A stretch of DNA of 64,000 nucleotides from DASWIG01 sp965371445 (lineage in GTDB: Bacteria; Acidobacteriota; Thermoanaerobaculia; Multivoradales; J023): assembly GCA_965371445.1 (NCBI GenBank), contig CBDUYN010000024.1:16384-80383 (forward strand). Reading direction: 5' to 3'. Within the stretch, counting starts at the first letter, position 1. The number at the start of each line of letters is the position of its first letter. Below, in pieces: positions 51,429 through 61,800 of the stretch. The translations under genes were made by a program, and so were the position numbers. The notes below the pieces were generated by a model that saw nothing but the letters and a program-made list of their open reading frames with translations, did not search any database and had not been told where the DNA came from.

Positions 51429-52439
51429 TCAAGCCGAGACCCGACGAAGCTCTTCCAGCTTGCCGAGTGCCGCCCCAGAGCGCAGCGCTTCGCGCGCCGC
51501 GGCGTAGCCCGCCTCGATCGTCTCCGCCCGCCCCGCGACGTAAAGCGCCGCGCCGGCGTTCAGGGCCGTGATGTCGGCCAGAGGACCCTCCTCACCCCCG
51601 AGGACGCGCCCCAGAGCCGCCGCGTTCTCCTCCGGTGTGCCTCCCGCCAGGTCCTCGGGCTTCGACCGCGCCACGCCGAAGTCCCGCGGATCGAGCTCCC
51701 AGGTCTTGAGCTCGCCGTCCCGGGCTTCGGCGATCGACGTCGTGCCGGTCGTGGTGATCTCGTCGAGGCCGTCGCTGCCGTGGACCACGAGGGCATGCTC
51801 GGCACCGAGCTCGAGCTGTACCTGGCCGATCACCTCGACCAAGCCGCGGTCGTAGACCCCCATCACCTGGCGCCGGGCGCCGGCCGGGTTGGTCAAAGGT
51901 CCCAGGACGTTGAAGATCGTCCGCACGCCGAGCCCGCGGCGCACCGGCATGACCTCCTTCATCGCGGGGTGCAGGCCCGGGGCGAAGAGGAAGGCGATGC
52001 CGATCTCGTCGACGGCACGGCCGGCCGCCTCGGGGGCGACGCTGATCGCGACGCCCAGGGCCTCCAAGACGTCGGCCGAGCCCGAGCGCGACGACACCGA
52101 CCGGTTGCCGTGCTTGGCGATCGCCACTCCGGCCGCCGCGGCGACGAGCGCCGCCGCCGTCGAGATGTTGAACGTCCCCTTGCCGTCGCCGCCGGTGCCG
52201 CAGGTGTCGACGACGTCGTCACGGCCGTGGGGGATGCGGACGACGCGGCGGCGCATGGCCAGCGCCGCCCCGGCGATCTCCGAGGCCGCCTCGCCCTTCA
52301 TGGCGAGGGCCACCAGGAGCGCCGCCTTTTCGGCTTCGCTCCAGCCGCCGTCCATCAAGCTGCCGAAGAGCTTCTCGGTCTCGGTCCGGCTCAGGTCTTG
52401 GCGAGCCATCGCCCGCTGCAATGCTTCCCGTGGCTCCAT
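51429..52439 (-). CDS. trpD: anthranilate phosphoribosyltransferase
   Basis: 336 residues from ATG 52439. It joins anthranilate and PRPP in tryptophan synthesis. Motifs are DVVDTCGTGGDGKGTFNIST (PRPP loop), AKHGNRSVSSRSGSADVLEALG, FLFAPGLHPAMKEVMPVRR, RTIFNVLGPLTNPA and GSDGLDEITTTG. It stands alone without other trp genes, converging on the SagB-like gene with a 1-nt gap and divergent from the YfcC gene. Confidence 0.96.
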   Translation of the reverse strand: MEPREALQRAMARQDLSRTETEKLFGSLMDGGWSEAEKAALLVALAMKGEAASEIAGAALAMRRRVVRIPHGRDDVVDTCGTGGDGKGTFNISTAAALVAAAAGVAIAKHGNRSVSSRSGSADVLEALGVAISVAPEAAGRAVDEIGIAFLFAPGLHPAMKEVMPVRRGLGVRTIFNVLGPLTNPAGARRQVMGVYDRGLVEVIGQVQLELGAEHALVVHGSDGLDEITTTGTTSIAEARDGELKTWELDPRDFGVARSKPEDLAGGTPEENAAALGRVLGGEEGPLADITALNAGAALYVAGRAETIEAGYAAAREALRSGAALGKLEELRRVSA

Positions 52440-52566
52440 CGCTTCGCCCCGTCGCTGAATTGGCGCCAGCGGATCATTCCATGGATCCCCAGGCGAGACC
52501 AGGGGGCCGCGAGGCCGAAAAGCTGTAGACTCACCCCCGGACCCCCGACCCTGAGGAGAGAAGAAG

Positions 52567-53952
52567 ATGGCCCGATTCCGCGTTCCCCACACCCTCGTCC
52601 TGCTCTTCGGCATGATCGTCCTGGCGTTCATCCTGACCTGGGTCCTGCCCCAGGGAAGCTACGTGCGGGTCGAGAACGAAGCCGGGCGCATGCAAGTCCA
52701 GGGCGATTCGTTCACTCTCGCCGAGGAGCCGGTGCGTTTGAGCCCGCTCGTCATCTTCATGGCCGTCCCGGAGGGTTTCGCCAAGGCCCAGGACATCATC
52801 TTCTTCGTCTTCCTGATCGGCGGTGCCTTCGGGGTGCTGCGGGCCACGGGCGCGATCGACGCGCTGATCGGTCGCCTCCTCGAAGTCTTCGGCTCGCGGC
52901 CCCAGCTGCTCCTCGCGGGCGGCATGTTCCTCTTCGCGACGGGCTCCGCCACGATCGGCATGGCCGAGGAGTACCTGCCCTTCATCCCGGTGCTCCTGGC
53001 GCTTGCCGTCGGCCTCGGCTTCGACGCCGTCACCGCCATCGGCATCGTCTGCGTCGGCTACAGCGTCGGCTACGGCGTCGCGCCGGTCAACCCGTTCACG
53101 GTCATGATCGCGCAACAGATCGCGGGGTTGACGCCCACCTCGGGCTGGGCGTTTCGCGTCGCGATCGGCGTCGTCTTCTTCGCCATCGGCTACCACCACC
53201 TGTGGAGCTACGCCAAGAAAGTCAAGGAAGACCCCGAAAAGAGCCTCGTCGCCGACATCGAGCCTCCCGAGGCGGCGAAAGTCACCGAGCATCCGCCGCT
53301 CACCGGACGCCACGTGGCGAGCCTCGTCGTCACCGCCGCCGCCTTCGCCGTCCTGATCTACGGTCTGAGCCAGCTCTCCGGGTGGCATTGGTACGTCGCC
53401 GAGATGGGGGCGATGTTCATCGGCCTCTCGCTTCTGTTGCCGATCATTGCCCGGCTCTCCCCCGACAAGGCGGCGCGCGAGTTCTGCATCGGTGCCGCGG
53501 AGCTGACGACGACGGCGCTGCTCATCGGCTTCGCCCGCTCGATCCTCGTCGTCCTGGAGAAAGGAGGCGTCATCGACACGATCGTCCACGGCGTCTCGCT
53601 GCCTTTGCAGGCCGTGGGTCCGGCGCTTTCCTCGGTGGGGATGTTTTTCGTCCAGAGCTTGTGCAACCTCTTCATCCCGTCGGGAAGCGGCCAGGCCTAC
53701 GTCACGATGCCGATCATGACGCCGCTCGCCGACATCGTCGGCGTCGAGCGCCAGGTGGCGGTCCTCGCCTACCAGTTCGGCGACGGCTTTACGAACATCC
53801 TCGTGCCCACCAACGCGGTGCTCGTCGGCATCCTCGCCATGGGCGCGGTCCCCTACGACCGCTGGCTGCGCTTCGTCCTGCCCTTCATGGTCAAGGTCTG
53901 GATCGCGGGTTCCGTCGTCCTCGTGGTGGCAGTGATGATTGGCTACAGCTAA
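52567..53952 (+). CDS. YfcC-family membrane transporter
   Basis: 461 residues with about 11-12 transmembrane helices and no cleavable signal. PHTLVLLFGMIVLAFILTWV with LPQGSY at the N-terminus, GSATIGMAEEYLPFIPVLLAL, GYSVGYGVAPVNPFTVMIAQQ, and the C-terminal NLFIPSGSGQAYVTMPIM with LVPTNAVL are typical of YfcC (COG1288), a family linked to basic amino-acid or peptide-derived substrates. Its stop codon overlaps the start of the first PPK2 gene (TAATG), so transport and nucleotide regeneration are co-expressed. Confidence 0.88.
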   Translation: MARFRVPHTLVLLFGMIVLAFILTWVLPQGSYVRVENEAGRMQVQGDSFTLAEEPVRLSPLVIFMAVPEGFAKAQDIIFFVFLIGGAFGVLRATGAIDALIGRLLEVFGSRPQLLLAGGMFLFATGSATIGMAEEYLPFIPVLLALAVGLGFDAVTAIGIVCVGYSVGYGVAPVNPFTVMIAQQIAGLTPTSGWAFRVAIGVVFFAIGYHHLWSYAKKVKEDPEKSLVADIEPPEAAKVTEHPPLTGRHVASLVVTAAAFAVLIYGLSQLSGWHWYVAEMGAMFIGLSLLLPIIARLSPDKAAREFCIGAAELTTTALLIGFARSILVVLEKGGVIDTIVHGVSLPLQAVGPALSSVGMFFVQSLCNLFIPSGSGQAYVTMPIMTPLADIVGVERQVAVLAYQFGDGFTNILVPTNAVLVGILAMGAVPYDRWLRFVLPFMVKVWIAGSVVLVVAVMIGYS

Positions 53953-54740
53953 TGCTCGAGCTCATTGACCTGACGCGCAAGCTCTCCAAGGACGAATACC
54001 AACGCCGGCTGCCGCGTCTGCGCGAGCGGCTCCTACAGCTCCAGCAGGCCTGCTGGCGCGAGGGGATCCCCTCGATCCTCGTTTTCGAGGGCTGGGACTC
54101 CGCCGGCAAGGCTGACGTCATCCGCAAGCTCACCGAGCGGCTGGAGCCGCGCGGCTACGAGGTCAACTACATCAGCGACGAGCCACGGAGCTATGAGCTC
54201 TACCTGCCCTGGATGTGGCGCTTCTGGCTCGCCATCCCCGCCCACGGCGAGATGGCCATCTTCGACCGCAGTTGGAACCGCCGCGCTCTCGTCGACCGGA
54301 TCGAGGAGGGGACAGGCGAGCTCGGCTGGCGCCGCAAGCTACGCGACGTCGCCGACTTCGAGCGGACCTTGGCCGATGACGGCTACCTCCTGGTCAAGCT
54401 TTTTCTCCACATCTCGAAGAAAGAGCAAAAGGTGCGCTACAGGAAGTGGAAGGAGGACCCCGTCGAGAAGTCGAAGATCCACGAGGGCGAGTGGTTGGAT
54501 CCCGAGAAGTACGACGACTACCTCCCCGCCGTCGAGGAGATGCTGGAGCACACCGACGCCGCCTGGAGCTCCTGGACGATCATCCCGACGACCGACCGGC
54601 GCTACGCCCGGATCACCGCTTTTGAGACGGTCATCGACCGCCTCGAAGACGCGCTCGAATCGCGCGGCTGTACGCTGCCGGAACCCTGGACACCCGAGGA
54701 GCCGCCCGCGGAGCCGGAAGCGGAGGAGGAACCGAGATGA
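53952..54740 (+). CDS. ppk2: polyphosphate kinase 2, copy 1
   Basis: 262 residues from ATG 53952; the same frame runs upstream antisense to other genes. PPK2 transfers phosphate between polyphosphate and nucleotides. Walker A is GWDSAGKADVI (residues 47-57). Walker B is MAIFDRSWNRRAL, with Asn-Arg in place of the usual Tyr-Gly. The lid is KEQKVRYRKWKEDP. The usual KGG of Walker A is KAD here, which is unusual for the family and may change phosphate-donor handling. It overlaps copy 2 by 4 nt. Confidence 0.9.
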   Translation: MLELIDLTRKLSKDEYQRRLPRLRERLLQLQQACWREGIPSILVFEGWDSAGKADVIRKLTERLEPRGYEVNYISDEPRSYELYLPWMWRFWLAIPAHGEMAIFDRSWNRRALVDRIEEGTGELGWRRKLRDVADFERTLADDGYLLVKLFLHISKKEQKVRYRKWKEDPVEKSKIHEGEWLDPEKYDDYLPAVEEMLEHTDAAWSSWTIIPTTDRRYARITAFETVIDRLEDALESRGCTLPEPWTPEEPPAEPEAEEEPR

Positions 54741-55465
54741 GCATGCTGGGCCGAGTCGACCTCGCCTTGAGCCTCGACCGCGAGCAGTACCGCGACAAGA
54801 TGCTCGCCTACCAGGTCGAGGCGCGGCTCTTGGCGCGCCAGCTCTACGAGCAGAAACGCCTCCTGGTCGCCGTCGTCGAAGGCTGGGACGCCGCCGGCAA
54901 GGGCGGCGCCATCCGGCGCTTCACCGAAAAGCTCGATCCCCGCGGCTACCAGGTCTACTCGATCGCCGCGCCGCGCGGCGACGAAACCAATCACCATTAT
55001 CTCTGGCGATTCTGGCGCCGCCTCGTGCCGCCGCAGGAAAAGCAGATCCTCGTTTTCGACCGCAGCTGGTACGGGCGCGTCCTCGTCGAGCGTGTCGAAG
55101 GCTTCGCCAAGGAGGAGCAATGGCGCCGCGCCTACCAGGAGATCAACAACTTCGAGCGCCAGCTGGTCGACGGCGGCTGCATGGTCGCCAAGTTCTACTT
55201 CCACATCAGCGAGGAGGAGCAGCTGCGCCGCTTCGAGGCGCGCCGCGACATGCCCCACAAGCGCTGGAAGCTCACCGACGAGGACTGGCGCAATCGCGAA
55301 AAGTGGAAGCAATACGAGGCTGCCGTCGACGACATGCTGGTCAAGACCAGCACCCTGAAAGCGCCGTGGACGCTCGTCGAAGGCAACGACAAGCGCTACG
55401 CGCGGGTCAAGGTCATGAAGACCCTCGTCGACCTTCTAAGGGAAGCCCAGCTCGACGGCGAGTAG
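54737..55465 (+). CDS. ppk2: polyphosphate kinase 2, copy 2
   Basis: 242 residues. Walker A GWDAAGKGGAI (residues 49-59) and Walker B LVFDRSWYGRVLVERVEGFA follow the canonical PPK2 pattern, and the lid is EEQLRRFEARRDMP followed by HKRWKLTDEDWRNREKW. It most resembles single-domain class I/III enzymes; which nucleotide it uses cannot be read. The start overlaps copy 1 (ATGA). Copy 1 and copy 2 are clearly diverged, so this is an old tandem pair, possibly forming one two-subunit enzyme comparable to two-domain class II PPK2. Confidence 0.94.
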   Translation: MSMLGRVDLALSLDREQYRDKMLAYQVEARLLARQLYEQKRLLVAVVEGWDAAGKGGAIRRFTEKLDPRGYQVYSIAAPRGDETNHHYLWRFWRRLVPPQEKQILVFDRSWYGRVLVERVEGFAKEEQWRRAYQEINNFERQLVDGGCMVAKFYFHISEEEQLRRFEARRDMPHKRWKLTDEDWRNREKWKQYEAAVDDMLVKTSTLKAPWTLVEGNDKRYARVKVMKTLVDLLREAQLDGE

Positions 55466-55478
55466 ACCGCCAGGGTCC

Positions 55479-56210
55479 TCAGAGATAGAGCTGAAAGAGG
55501 ATCATCGCACCGAGGGTCCAGCTGACCCAGAGGGCGACGCTTGCCTTCGAGGCGTTCTCGTAGGCCTCGGGCAGCAGCTCCAGGAAGACCATCAGCACCA
55601 TGGCGCCGGCCGCAAAGCCCAGGCCGTAGGGCAGGAGGGGCCGGATGCTCTCGACGAAGAGGAAGGCGGGCACCGCCATCAGCGGCTGGGGGAGCGAGGA
55701 GAAGACGCTCCAGCCGGCGCAGGCCCAAAGCCGCGTACCCTTGGGGTACATCACCGCGGTGATCGCCAGCCCCTCCGGGACGTTGTGGACGGCGATGGCG
55801 ACGGTGATGAGCGTCGCCAGTTTTTCGCCGCCGCCGAAGGCGACGCCGACCGCGACGCCCTCGGAGAAGGAATGGAGCGTCATCACGGCGAGGATCAGGA
55901 GGATTTTCTTGGCGCTTTCGGCCCGTAGGTCGCCGAAGCTCACCTCGCGCCCTTTGAGCAGGCGCTCGCCAGCGAGGATGAAGACGACGCCGAAGCCGCC
56001 GCCTACGATCGTCTGCACGGTGCCGTGCTCCGAGCCCTCGAAGATGAGCCCGAAGCTCGCCCCCAGCATGAGGCCCGAAGCGGCGGCGCTGGTGTAGGCC
56101 ACGGTTTTCTCAGAGACCGCGCCGAGAAAGCGGAAGGGCAGGGCGCCGAGGCCGGTGGCCAGAGCCGTGATCAGGCCGAAGACGAAGACGAGGCCGAGCG
56201 TTTGCCACAT
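55479..56210 (-). CDS. ZIP-family metal transporter, copy 1
   Basis: 243 residues with about eight transmembrane helices. ZIP metal-site motifs are LHSFSEGVAVGVAFGG (helix IV) and AIAVHNVPEGLAI (helix V, HNxPEG). It imports divalent metals such as zinc or iron; selectivity is not readable. It converges on ppk2 with a 13-nt gap and is the second gene of a two-ZIP unit. Confidence 0.92.
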   Translation of the reverse strand: MWQTLGLVFVFGLITALATGLGALPFRFLGAVSEKTVAYTSAAASGLMLGASFGLIFEGSEHGTVQTIVGGGFGVVFILAGERLLKGREVSFGDLRAESAKKILLILAVMTLHSFSEGVAVGVAFGGGEKLATLITVAIAVHNVPEGLAITAVMYPKGTRLWACAGWSVFSSLPQPLMAVPAFLFVESIRPLLPYGLGFAAGAMVLMVFLELLPEAYENASKASVALWVSWTLGAMILFQLYL

Positions 56211-56220
56211 GGCCGCGATC

Positions 56221-56979
56221 CTACGGGAGACCGCCGCCGGAGACGAGGATCGTCTCCAAGAAGACGACGGCGGCCGTCGCCGTCGACATCAGGACGGCGA
56301 CGAGAGGCTTCGCGGCCCGTTCGTAGGAGGCCGGCACGAGCTCGGTCAAGACCAGGTGAAGGAGCGCGCCGGCCGCAAAGCCGAGCACCACCGGCTCGAA
56401 GCGACCGAGGGCCGGCATCATCGCGAAGGTGACGATGGCGAGAAGCGGTTGGCTGACGTTCGTGAAGACGCAAAGCCCGGCGCTCTCGCGGGGACGCATG
56501 CCTTGGCGTCCGAGGAGCTCCGTCAAGGCCATGCCCTCGCCGACGTTGTGGAGCGCCAGGGCGAGGGCGAGGAAGATCCCGAACCTCAGGTCGACCGCCA
56601 TGGCGGCGCCGATGGCGACGCCTTCGGAGGCCGAGTGGAGCGTGTTCTGGAGAATCGCCTTGTAGCCCTCCTCGGGCCTCACCTCGTGGTCGGGGCGAGT
56701 GTCGAGCTCGCCGGTGCCCGCATAGCTCTGGGTCCAGAAGGTGTAGGCGACTCCGGCGCTCGCACCGAGGAGAGCCAGGAGCGGCGCGGTCTTGAGCCCA
56801 TGGGTGATCAAGAGGTATCCCGAGCCGAGCATCAGCCCGCTCGCCAGGGCGTAGGCGGCGCCCACCCAGGCCGAGTGCAACCGGGCCGCGAAACCGAACG
56901 GCAACGCGCCCAGGGCGGCCACCACCGCCGCGAGCGAGCTGTAGAAAAACACCGTCAGAACCGGTTCGCCCGGCAGCAT
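56221..56979 (-). CDS. ZIP-family metal transporter, copy 2
   Basis: 252 residues from ATG 56979 with GGGAG upstream; the frame is open further upstream. The motifs LHSASEGVAIGAAMAV and ALALHNVGEGMAL are present, with Gly replacing the Pro of HNxPEG. An extra cytoplasmic-looking loop (SYAGTGELDTRPDHEVRPEE) contains His and acidic residues that could bind metal. It lies 10 nt upstream of copy 1 and is diverged from it, so the pair may be a heteromer or have different substrates. Confidence 0.9.
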   Translation of the reverse strand: MLPGEPVLTVFFYSSLAAVVAALGALPFGFAARLHSAWVGAAYALASGLMLGSGYLLITHGLKTAPLLALLGASAGVAYTFWTQSYAGTGELDTRPDHEVRPEEGYKAILQNTLHSASEGVAIGAAMAVDLRFGIFLALALALHNVGEGMALTELLGRQGMRPRESAGLCVFTNVSQPLLAIVTFAMMPALGRFEPVVLGFAAGALLHLVLTELVPASYERAAKPLVAVLMSTATAAVVFLETILVSGGGLP

Positions 56980-57175
56980 CGTCGTCTCCCGTGTCGTTAC
57001 GGCTCCACTGTAGCGCAACCGGCCCGCGATGGGCTCCTCTGGCCCTCGGCACGAGTTGCAGCCTCCCAGGGCGAAGATGTTGGCGAGCGCCACGACGAGC
57101 GTGTCGCTTTCGGGATGGGTAGGCGAGGAGGCGGCGAAGTCCTCGTAGCCGCCCCGGACGGCAGGCGGAGCCTCC

Positions 57176-58756
57176 CTACCCTGGAAACGCCCGGGTGTCG
57201 CCCCGGCTCGCGAACCGTCCCTGGGGATTCTCGTAGGTCCGTCTCTTGCCGCTCTCCGTGTCCGTCACCTCGAGACGGAACTCGACGTTCGAGAGCGCTC
57301 CGTAGAAGACCCAGAAATGACCGTTCACCGAACGTCCGTCGAGCACCTTGACGACGATCTCGACGTTGTCGGGATGAAAAAACCAGAAATACCCGGTGTC
57401 GGCGGTCATCGCCGCGGCGTAGCCGTCGCCGGTGTTGCCCTTCGAGTCCTCCCAGGCCACGGTGACGCGAAAGCGCTCGTCCTGGAGACAAAGCGCCTTT
57501 TCGTCGGCGACGCAGCCCTCCGTCTCGACAAAGCTCGACGGACGTAGCGTATTGCGTTCCCAATAGCCTCGGATCACGTCGAGAAGAGCGTTCGTCTCGT
57601 CGGTCAAGCTCTCGGGATCGGGACCGAAACGAAAGTTGAAGGCGTTGACTTCCTCGGTCAACGGCTCGTAGGACGGATCCCAGATCCACAGCGCCCAGTT
57701 GATGCCGCGTTGCTCGAGCAGACCGATCTCGTCGTCGAGGAAGCGCTCGGCGCCGGGCTCCCAGCGCATGACGCCGATCTCGTTGGCCGCCACGGCGACG
57801 CCGTTTTCCTCGACGAAGTCGTCGACACCGAGCAAGAGCCCCTCCATGTAATGGACGTCGATTCGCTGGGGCTCGTCCCCGCCCCAGGGGTCGAAAGTCC
57901 CCGGATAGGTGCGCGACAAATCGTCCGGCTCCTGATGGGTGTAGACGTAGGGCTCGTACTGGTGCAACGTGTAGACCGTGCGTTCGTCGTCGACGAGGCG
58001 CACGTAGGGAAGCCACTCGGCCGCGCTGTAGCTCATGCCGCCGACCAGGATCGGCGTCTCGGCGTCGACCTCGCGGATCGCCTCGACGATTCGCGGGTAG
58101 AGCTGGTTCCAGTCCATGAGCGTCCCACCGTGCTCGCGGTAAAACTCCTCGGGCTCCCACGTATCGGCCCAGCGGTCGTTCGAGTTGGGCTCGACCATCA
58201 AGTCGTAACCGGCGACGGCCGGATGGCCGCGGTAGCGCTCGGCGGCGGCGCGCCACATGGCGGCCCAGGCGTCCTGGGCCTCGGCGTCGAGCCAGACGCG
58301 GTCGTTCAGGTAGGTCTCGTCGAACCAGTCGCCGGCCTCCTCCCAGAAGAAGGTGAATTCGCTCCGTCCCGGTCCGGTGCGGAAGCTGATGACGGCGAAG
58401 AGGTCGGCTCCGGCGATCTTCGCGAGCGTCCGGTCGAGGCTCTTGGCGACGGCGGCGTCGAGCCGGTAGGGGGGCTTTTCGCTGTAGATCCCGGCGTGGG
58501 AGACGTTGACGTAGTTGGCGCCAAGCGCCGCCAGGCGGTTGAAGTCGGCCTGGGTGTAGGGTGGACCGAGGGGGCCCGGGCCCATGAACTCGGGGCCGTC
58601 GAGCTCGGGGTAGACGCGGCGCTGGTAGACGTTCGCACCCCGCAGCTCGACCGAGCCCGAGCTCCAGAGGGCCATCTTGTCGAGCGTCTGCGCCGCGGCG
58701 GCGGCCGGGGTGAGGACGAGAGCGAGGCAGAGGGAGGACCCGACGAAACGCAGCAT
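57176..58756 (-). CDS. secreted GH5-like glycoside hydrolase
   Basis: 526 residues from ATG 58756 with signal peptide about 1-22 (LCLALVLTPAAAAAQ). A cellulase-like TIM barrel covers about 30-410. VAGYDLMVEPNSNDRW sits where GH5 has the acid/base (usually NEP), VYTLHQYEPYVYTHQ is the His/Tyr strand, and AVAANEIGVMRWEPG contains a Glu at the nucleophile position. The C-terminal 110 residues (VAWEDSKGNTGDGYAAAMTA, then YFWFFHPDNVEIVVKVLDGR, VNGHFWVFYGALSNVEF) are a domain I associate with secreted Thermoanaerobaculia proteins. The substrate is unknown. Confidence 0.88.
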   Translation of the reverse strand: MLRFVGSSLCLALVLTPAAAAAQTLDKMALWSSGSVELRGANVYQRRVYPELDGPEFMGPGPLGPPYTQADFNRLAALGANYVNVSHAGIYSEKPPYRLDAAVAKSLDRTLAKIAGADLFAVISFRTGPGRSEFTFFWEEAGDWFDETYLNDRVWLDAEAQDAWAAMWRAAAERYRGHPAVAGYDLMVEPNSNDRWADTWEPEEFYREHGGTLMDWNQLYPRIVEAIREVDAETPILVGGMSYSAAEWLPYVRLVDDERTVYTLHQYEPYVYTHQEPDDLSRTYPGTFDPWGGDEPQRIDVHYMEGLLLGVDDFVEENGVAVAANEIGVMRWEPGAERFLDDEIGLLEQRGINWALWIWDPSYEPLTEEVNAFNFRFGPDPESLTDETNALLDVIRGYWERNTLRPSSFVETEGCVADEKALCLQDERFRVTVAWEDSKGNTGDGYAAAMTADTGYFWFFHPDNVEIVVKVLDGRSVNGHFWVFYGALSNVEFRLEVTDTESGKRRTYENPQGRFASRGDTRAFPG

Positions 58757-58887
58757 GGCTCGCCTCCTTGGGGGCAGTGTTCGTCCCGGCCCTGCGGCCG
58801 CTCCCTCGCGGTCGGCTTCAGTATGCGCTCTCGATGCCGCGGAGTAAACTGCTTTTGAAGTATCCTTGACCTCCTGAGGACATGGCG

Positions 58888-61800
58888 TCAGGCCGCAGCC
58901 AGACGCCGTAGCTCTCTTTCCGCCACGCTCAGCATGGCGAGGTCCATCTCGTCGGCGGCCTCGAAGTCCGCGAGCAGGTGGCGGACGCGCTCCACCTCTT
59001 CGCGGTGCCGCTCGCTCCAGGCGCCGATCGCCGCCTTGGCGAGCTTCGCCGCCGGCGTCTTCGGTGACCTCTCGGCCGGAAACGCCGTGACGATCTTTTT
59101 CGTCAGCTCCGCCTGGTGGGAGTAGAAGTCCTCGATCAGCGACGCGACGGCCGACTGCTGGTAGGAGGTGCCCTTGGCGAGCGACGAGCCGGCGCGCAGC
59201 AGCCACTCGAAGCCGAAGCTCTCGCCCACCGCGAAGTAGACCTTGCCGACCCGCTCCACCCCGACACCCGATTCGGCGGCGCAACGGGCCACGTCGCAGG
59301 AGAAGTGAAGGATCTCCAGCTCCGTCACGCGCTCGGCGAGCTCGTGCGGCACCCCGGCGTCGCGCAGGCGCTTCGCCTTGCGGCGCAGGCGCGAGCGTCT
59401 CGACTTCGGCAACATGTCCTGGAGCTGGGCGGCGACGATCAGGATGTCGTCGGTGTAGCTCTCCAGAAGCTCCGAGAGCTTGAGCGGCCAGCCGGCGTGA
59501 CGCAGCAGCCACCGCGTGACCCGCTCCACGAGGTCGATCGAGGAGAGCATCATCTCGATCTGGAGGCTCGCCGGCACCTGGTTGTCGAGCGCCTCAATGT
59601 CTTCCCACACCGAGCGCAGTAGGAAGATATCGCGCGCCGCGGTGTAGGCGCGGGCGATGTCGGAGACGTGGGAGCCCGTCTCCTTGGCCATCCGCGGCAC
59701 GAAGCTCGCCCCGACGCGGTTCAACATCGAGTTGGTGACGTGGGTGGCAATGAGCTCGCGGCGCAGCCGGTGGCCTTCGACGGCGGCGCGGAAACGCTCT
59801 CGCATCGCCGCGGGGAAGTAGCGGACCAGATCCTCGACCAGGAGAGGCTCGTCGGGCAGCTGGGAATCCAACAGCTCGTTGTAGACGAAGATCTTGCTCG
59901 ACGCGAAAAGCACCGCGATCTCCGGCCTCGTAAGGCTCCGTCCCGCCTCCCGGCGCTCCGCGAGCTCCGCTTCGGTGGGGAGCCCCTCCAGCCGGCGGTC
60001 GAGATGGCCGGAGCGCTCCAGGTCGACGATCAACCGCGCCTGCTCGTCGAGCACCCGGACGCCGCGCGCCTGGCTCAAGGTGATCGACTGCGACTGGAGG
60101 TAGTTGTCGCGGAGCACGAGCTCGGCGACCTCGCCGGTCATCTCGGCGAGGAGCGCCAGCCGCTGCGCCGCGGAAAGCTCGCCGGTGTGCACCGCGTCGG
60201 CGAGCGCGATCTTGATGTTGACCTCGTGGTCGGAGCAGTCGACGCCGCCGGAGTTGTCGATGAAGTCGGCGTTCAGCCGTCCGCCGGCGAGCGCGTGCTC
60301 GACGCGCGCCGCCTGCGTCAGGCCCAGGTTCGCGCCCTCGCCCACCACCCGGGCGCGGAGCTCGCTCGCGTCGAGGCGTACGTCGTCGTTGGCGCGGTCG
60401 TCGGCCTGGGCGTGCGATTCGTGCGACGCCTTGACGTAGGTGCCGATGCCGCCCAGCCACAGGAGGTCGACCGGCGCTTTCAGGATGGCGCGGATCAGCT
60501 CGGCGGGCGTCAGGACGGCCTTCTGGAGGCCCAGGGCCTGCTGCGCCTCGCGGCTGAGCTTGAGGGTCTTCGCGTGCCGGTCGAGGACCGCGCCCCCCGG
60601 CGAGAGGGCCGCGGGGTCGTAGTCGGTCCAGCTCGAGCGTCCCATCTCGAAGAGGCGGCGGCGCTCGGCGTAGGAGCGTGCCGGATCCGGGTTCGGATCG
60701 AGGAAGACGTGGAGGTGGTTAAAAGCGGCCACGAGCCGCGTGTGCTCGGAGAGCAACATGCCGTTGCCGAAAACGTCGCCCGACATGTCGCCGACGCCCA
60801 CCGCGGTGAACGCCTCGCTCTGGATGTCGCGGCCCGTCTCCCGGAAATGACGCTTGACAGATTCCCAGGCGCCGCGGGCGGTGATCCCCATGCCCTTGTG
60901 GTCGTAGCCCGCCGAGCCGCCGGAGGCGAACGCGTCGCCGAGCCAGAAGCCGTACTCGGCGGCGACGCGGTTGGCGAGGTCCGAAAACGTCGCCGTGCCC
61001 TTGTCGGCCGCCACCACGAGGTAGGGGTCGTCCTCGTCGCGGCGCACCACCCGGAGCGGTGGAACCACCTCGCCGTCGACCAGGTTGTCGGTCAGGTCGA
61101 GCAGACCGCGCATCATCGTTTCGTAGCAGCGCACGCCGTAGGCCGTGAGCTCCTCGCGCGACGGCGATGCCGGCGGTCGCTTGACCACGAAGCCGCCCTT
61201 GGCACCCACCGGCACGATCACCGCGTTTTTCACCATCTGCGCCTTGACGAGCCCCAGGATCTCGGTACGGAAGTCCTCCCGCCGGTCCGACCACCGGATA
61301 CCGCCCCGCGCCACCTTGCCGCCGCGCAGGTGGACCGCCTCGACGTCTACCGAGTAGACGAAAATCTCGTAGGCCGGCACCGGCCGCGGCAGCTCCTCGA
61401 TCCGCCGCGCGTCGAGCTTCAAGGCAAGGTAGGGTTTCGCCGCGGTCTTGCCGGGCTCGGGCTCGTAGGCCTGGTAGTGGTTGGTGCGGACCGTCGCTTC
61501 GACCAGGTTCAGGAAGCGGCGCAGGATCCGGTCGTCGTCGGCGCTGCCGACCTCCTCCAGGTCGGCATGGATTTTTTCGCGCAGCGCCGCCGCCTCGGCC
61601 TCGCGATCGCCGTCGCGGCCGGGATCGAAGAAGGCGGCAAAGAGCTCGACGAGAGACTCCACGATCGCCGGGTTGTCGGCGAGCGCGCTCGCCATGTAGA
61701 CCTCGGAGAACGCCGAGCCGATCTGGCGCAGGTACTTGCCGTAGGCACGCAGCAGGATCACCTGCCGGTAGCCGAGGCCGGCGGCGAGCACCAGGCGGTT

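Noticed and set aside
51201..53951. long upstream extension of the first PPK2 frame
   Set aside because: It runs through trpD and the YfcC gene in a shadow frame; PPK2 begins at ATG 53952.
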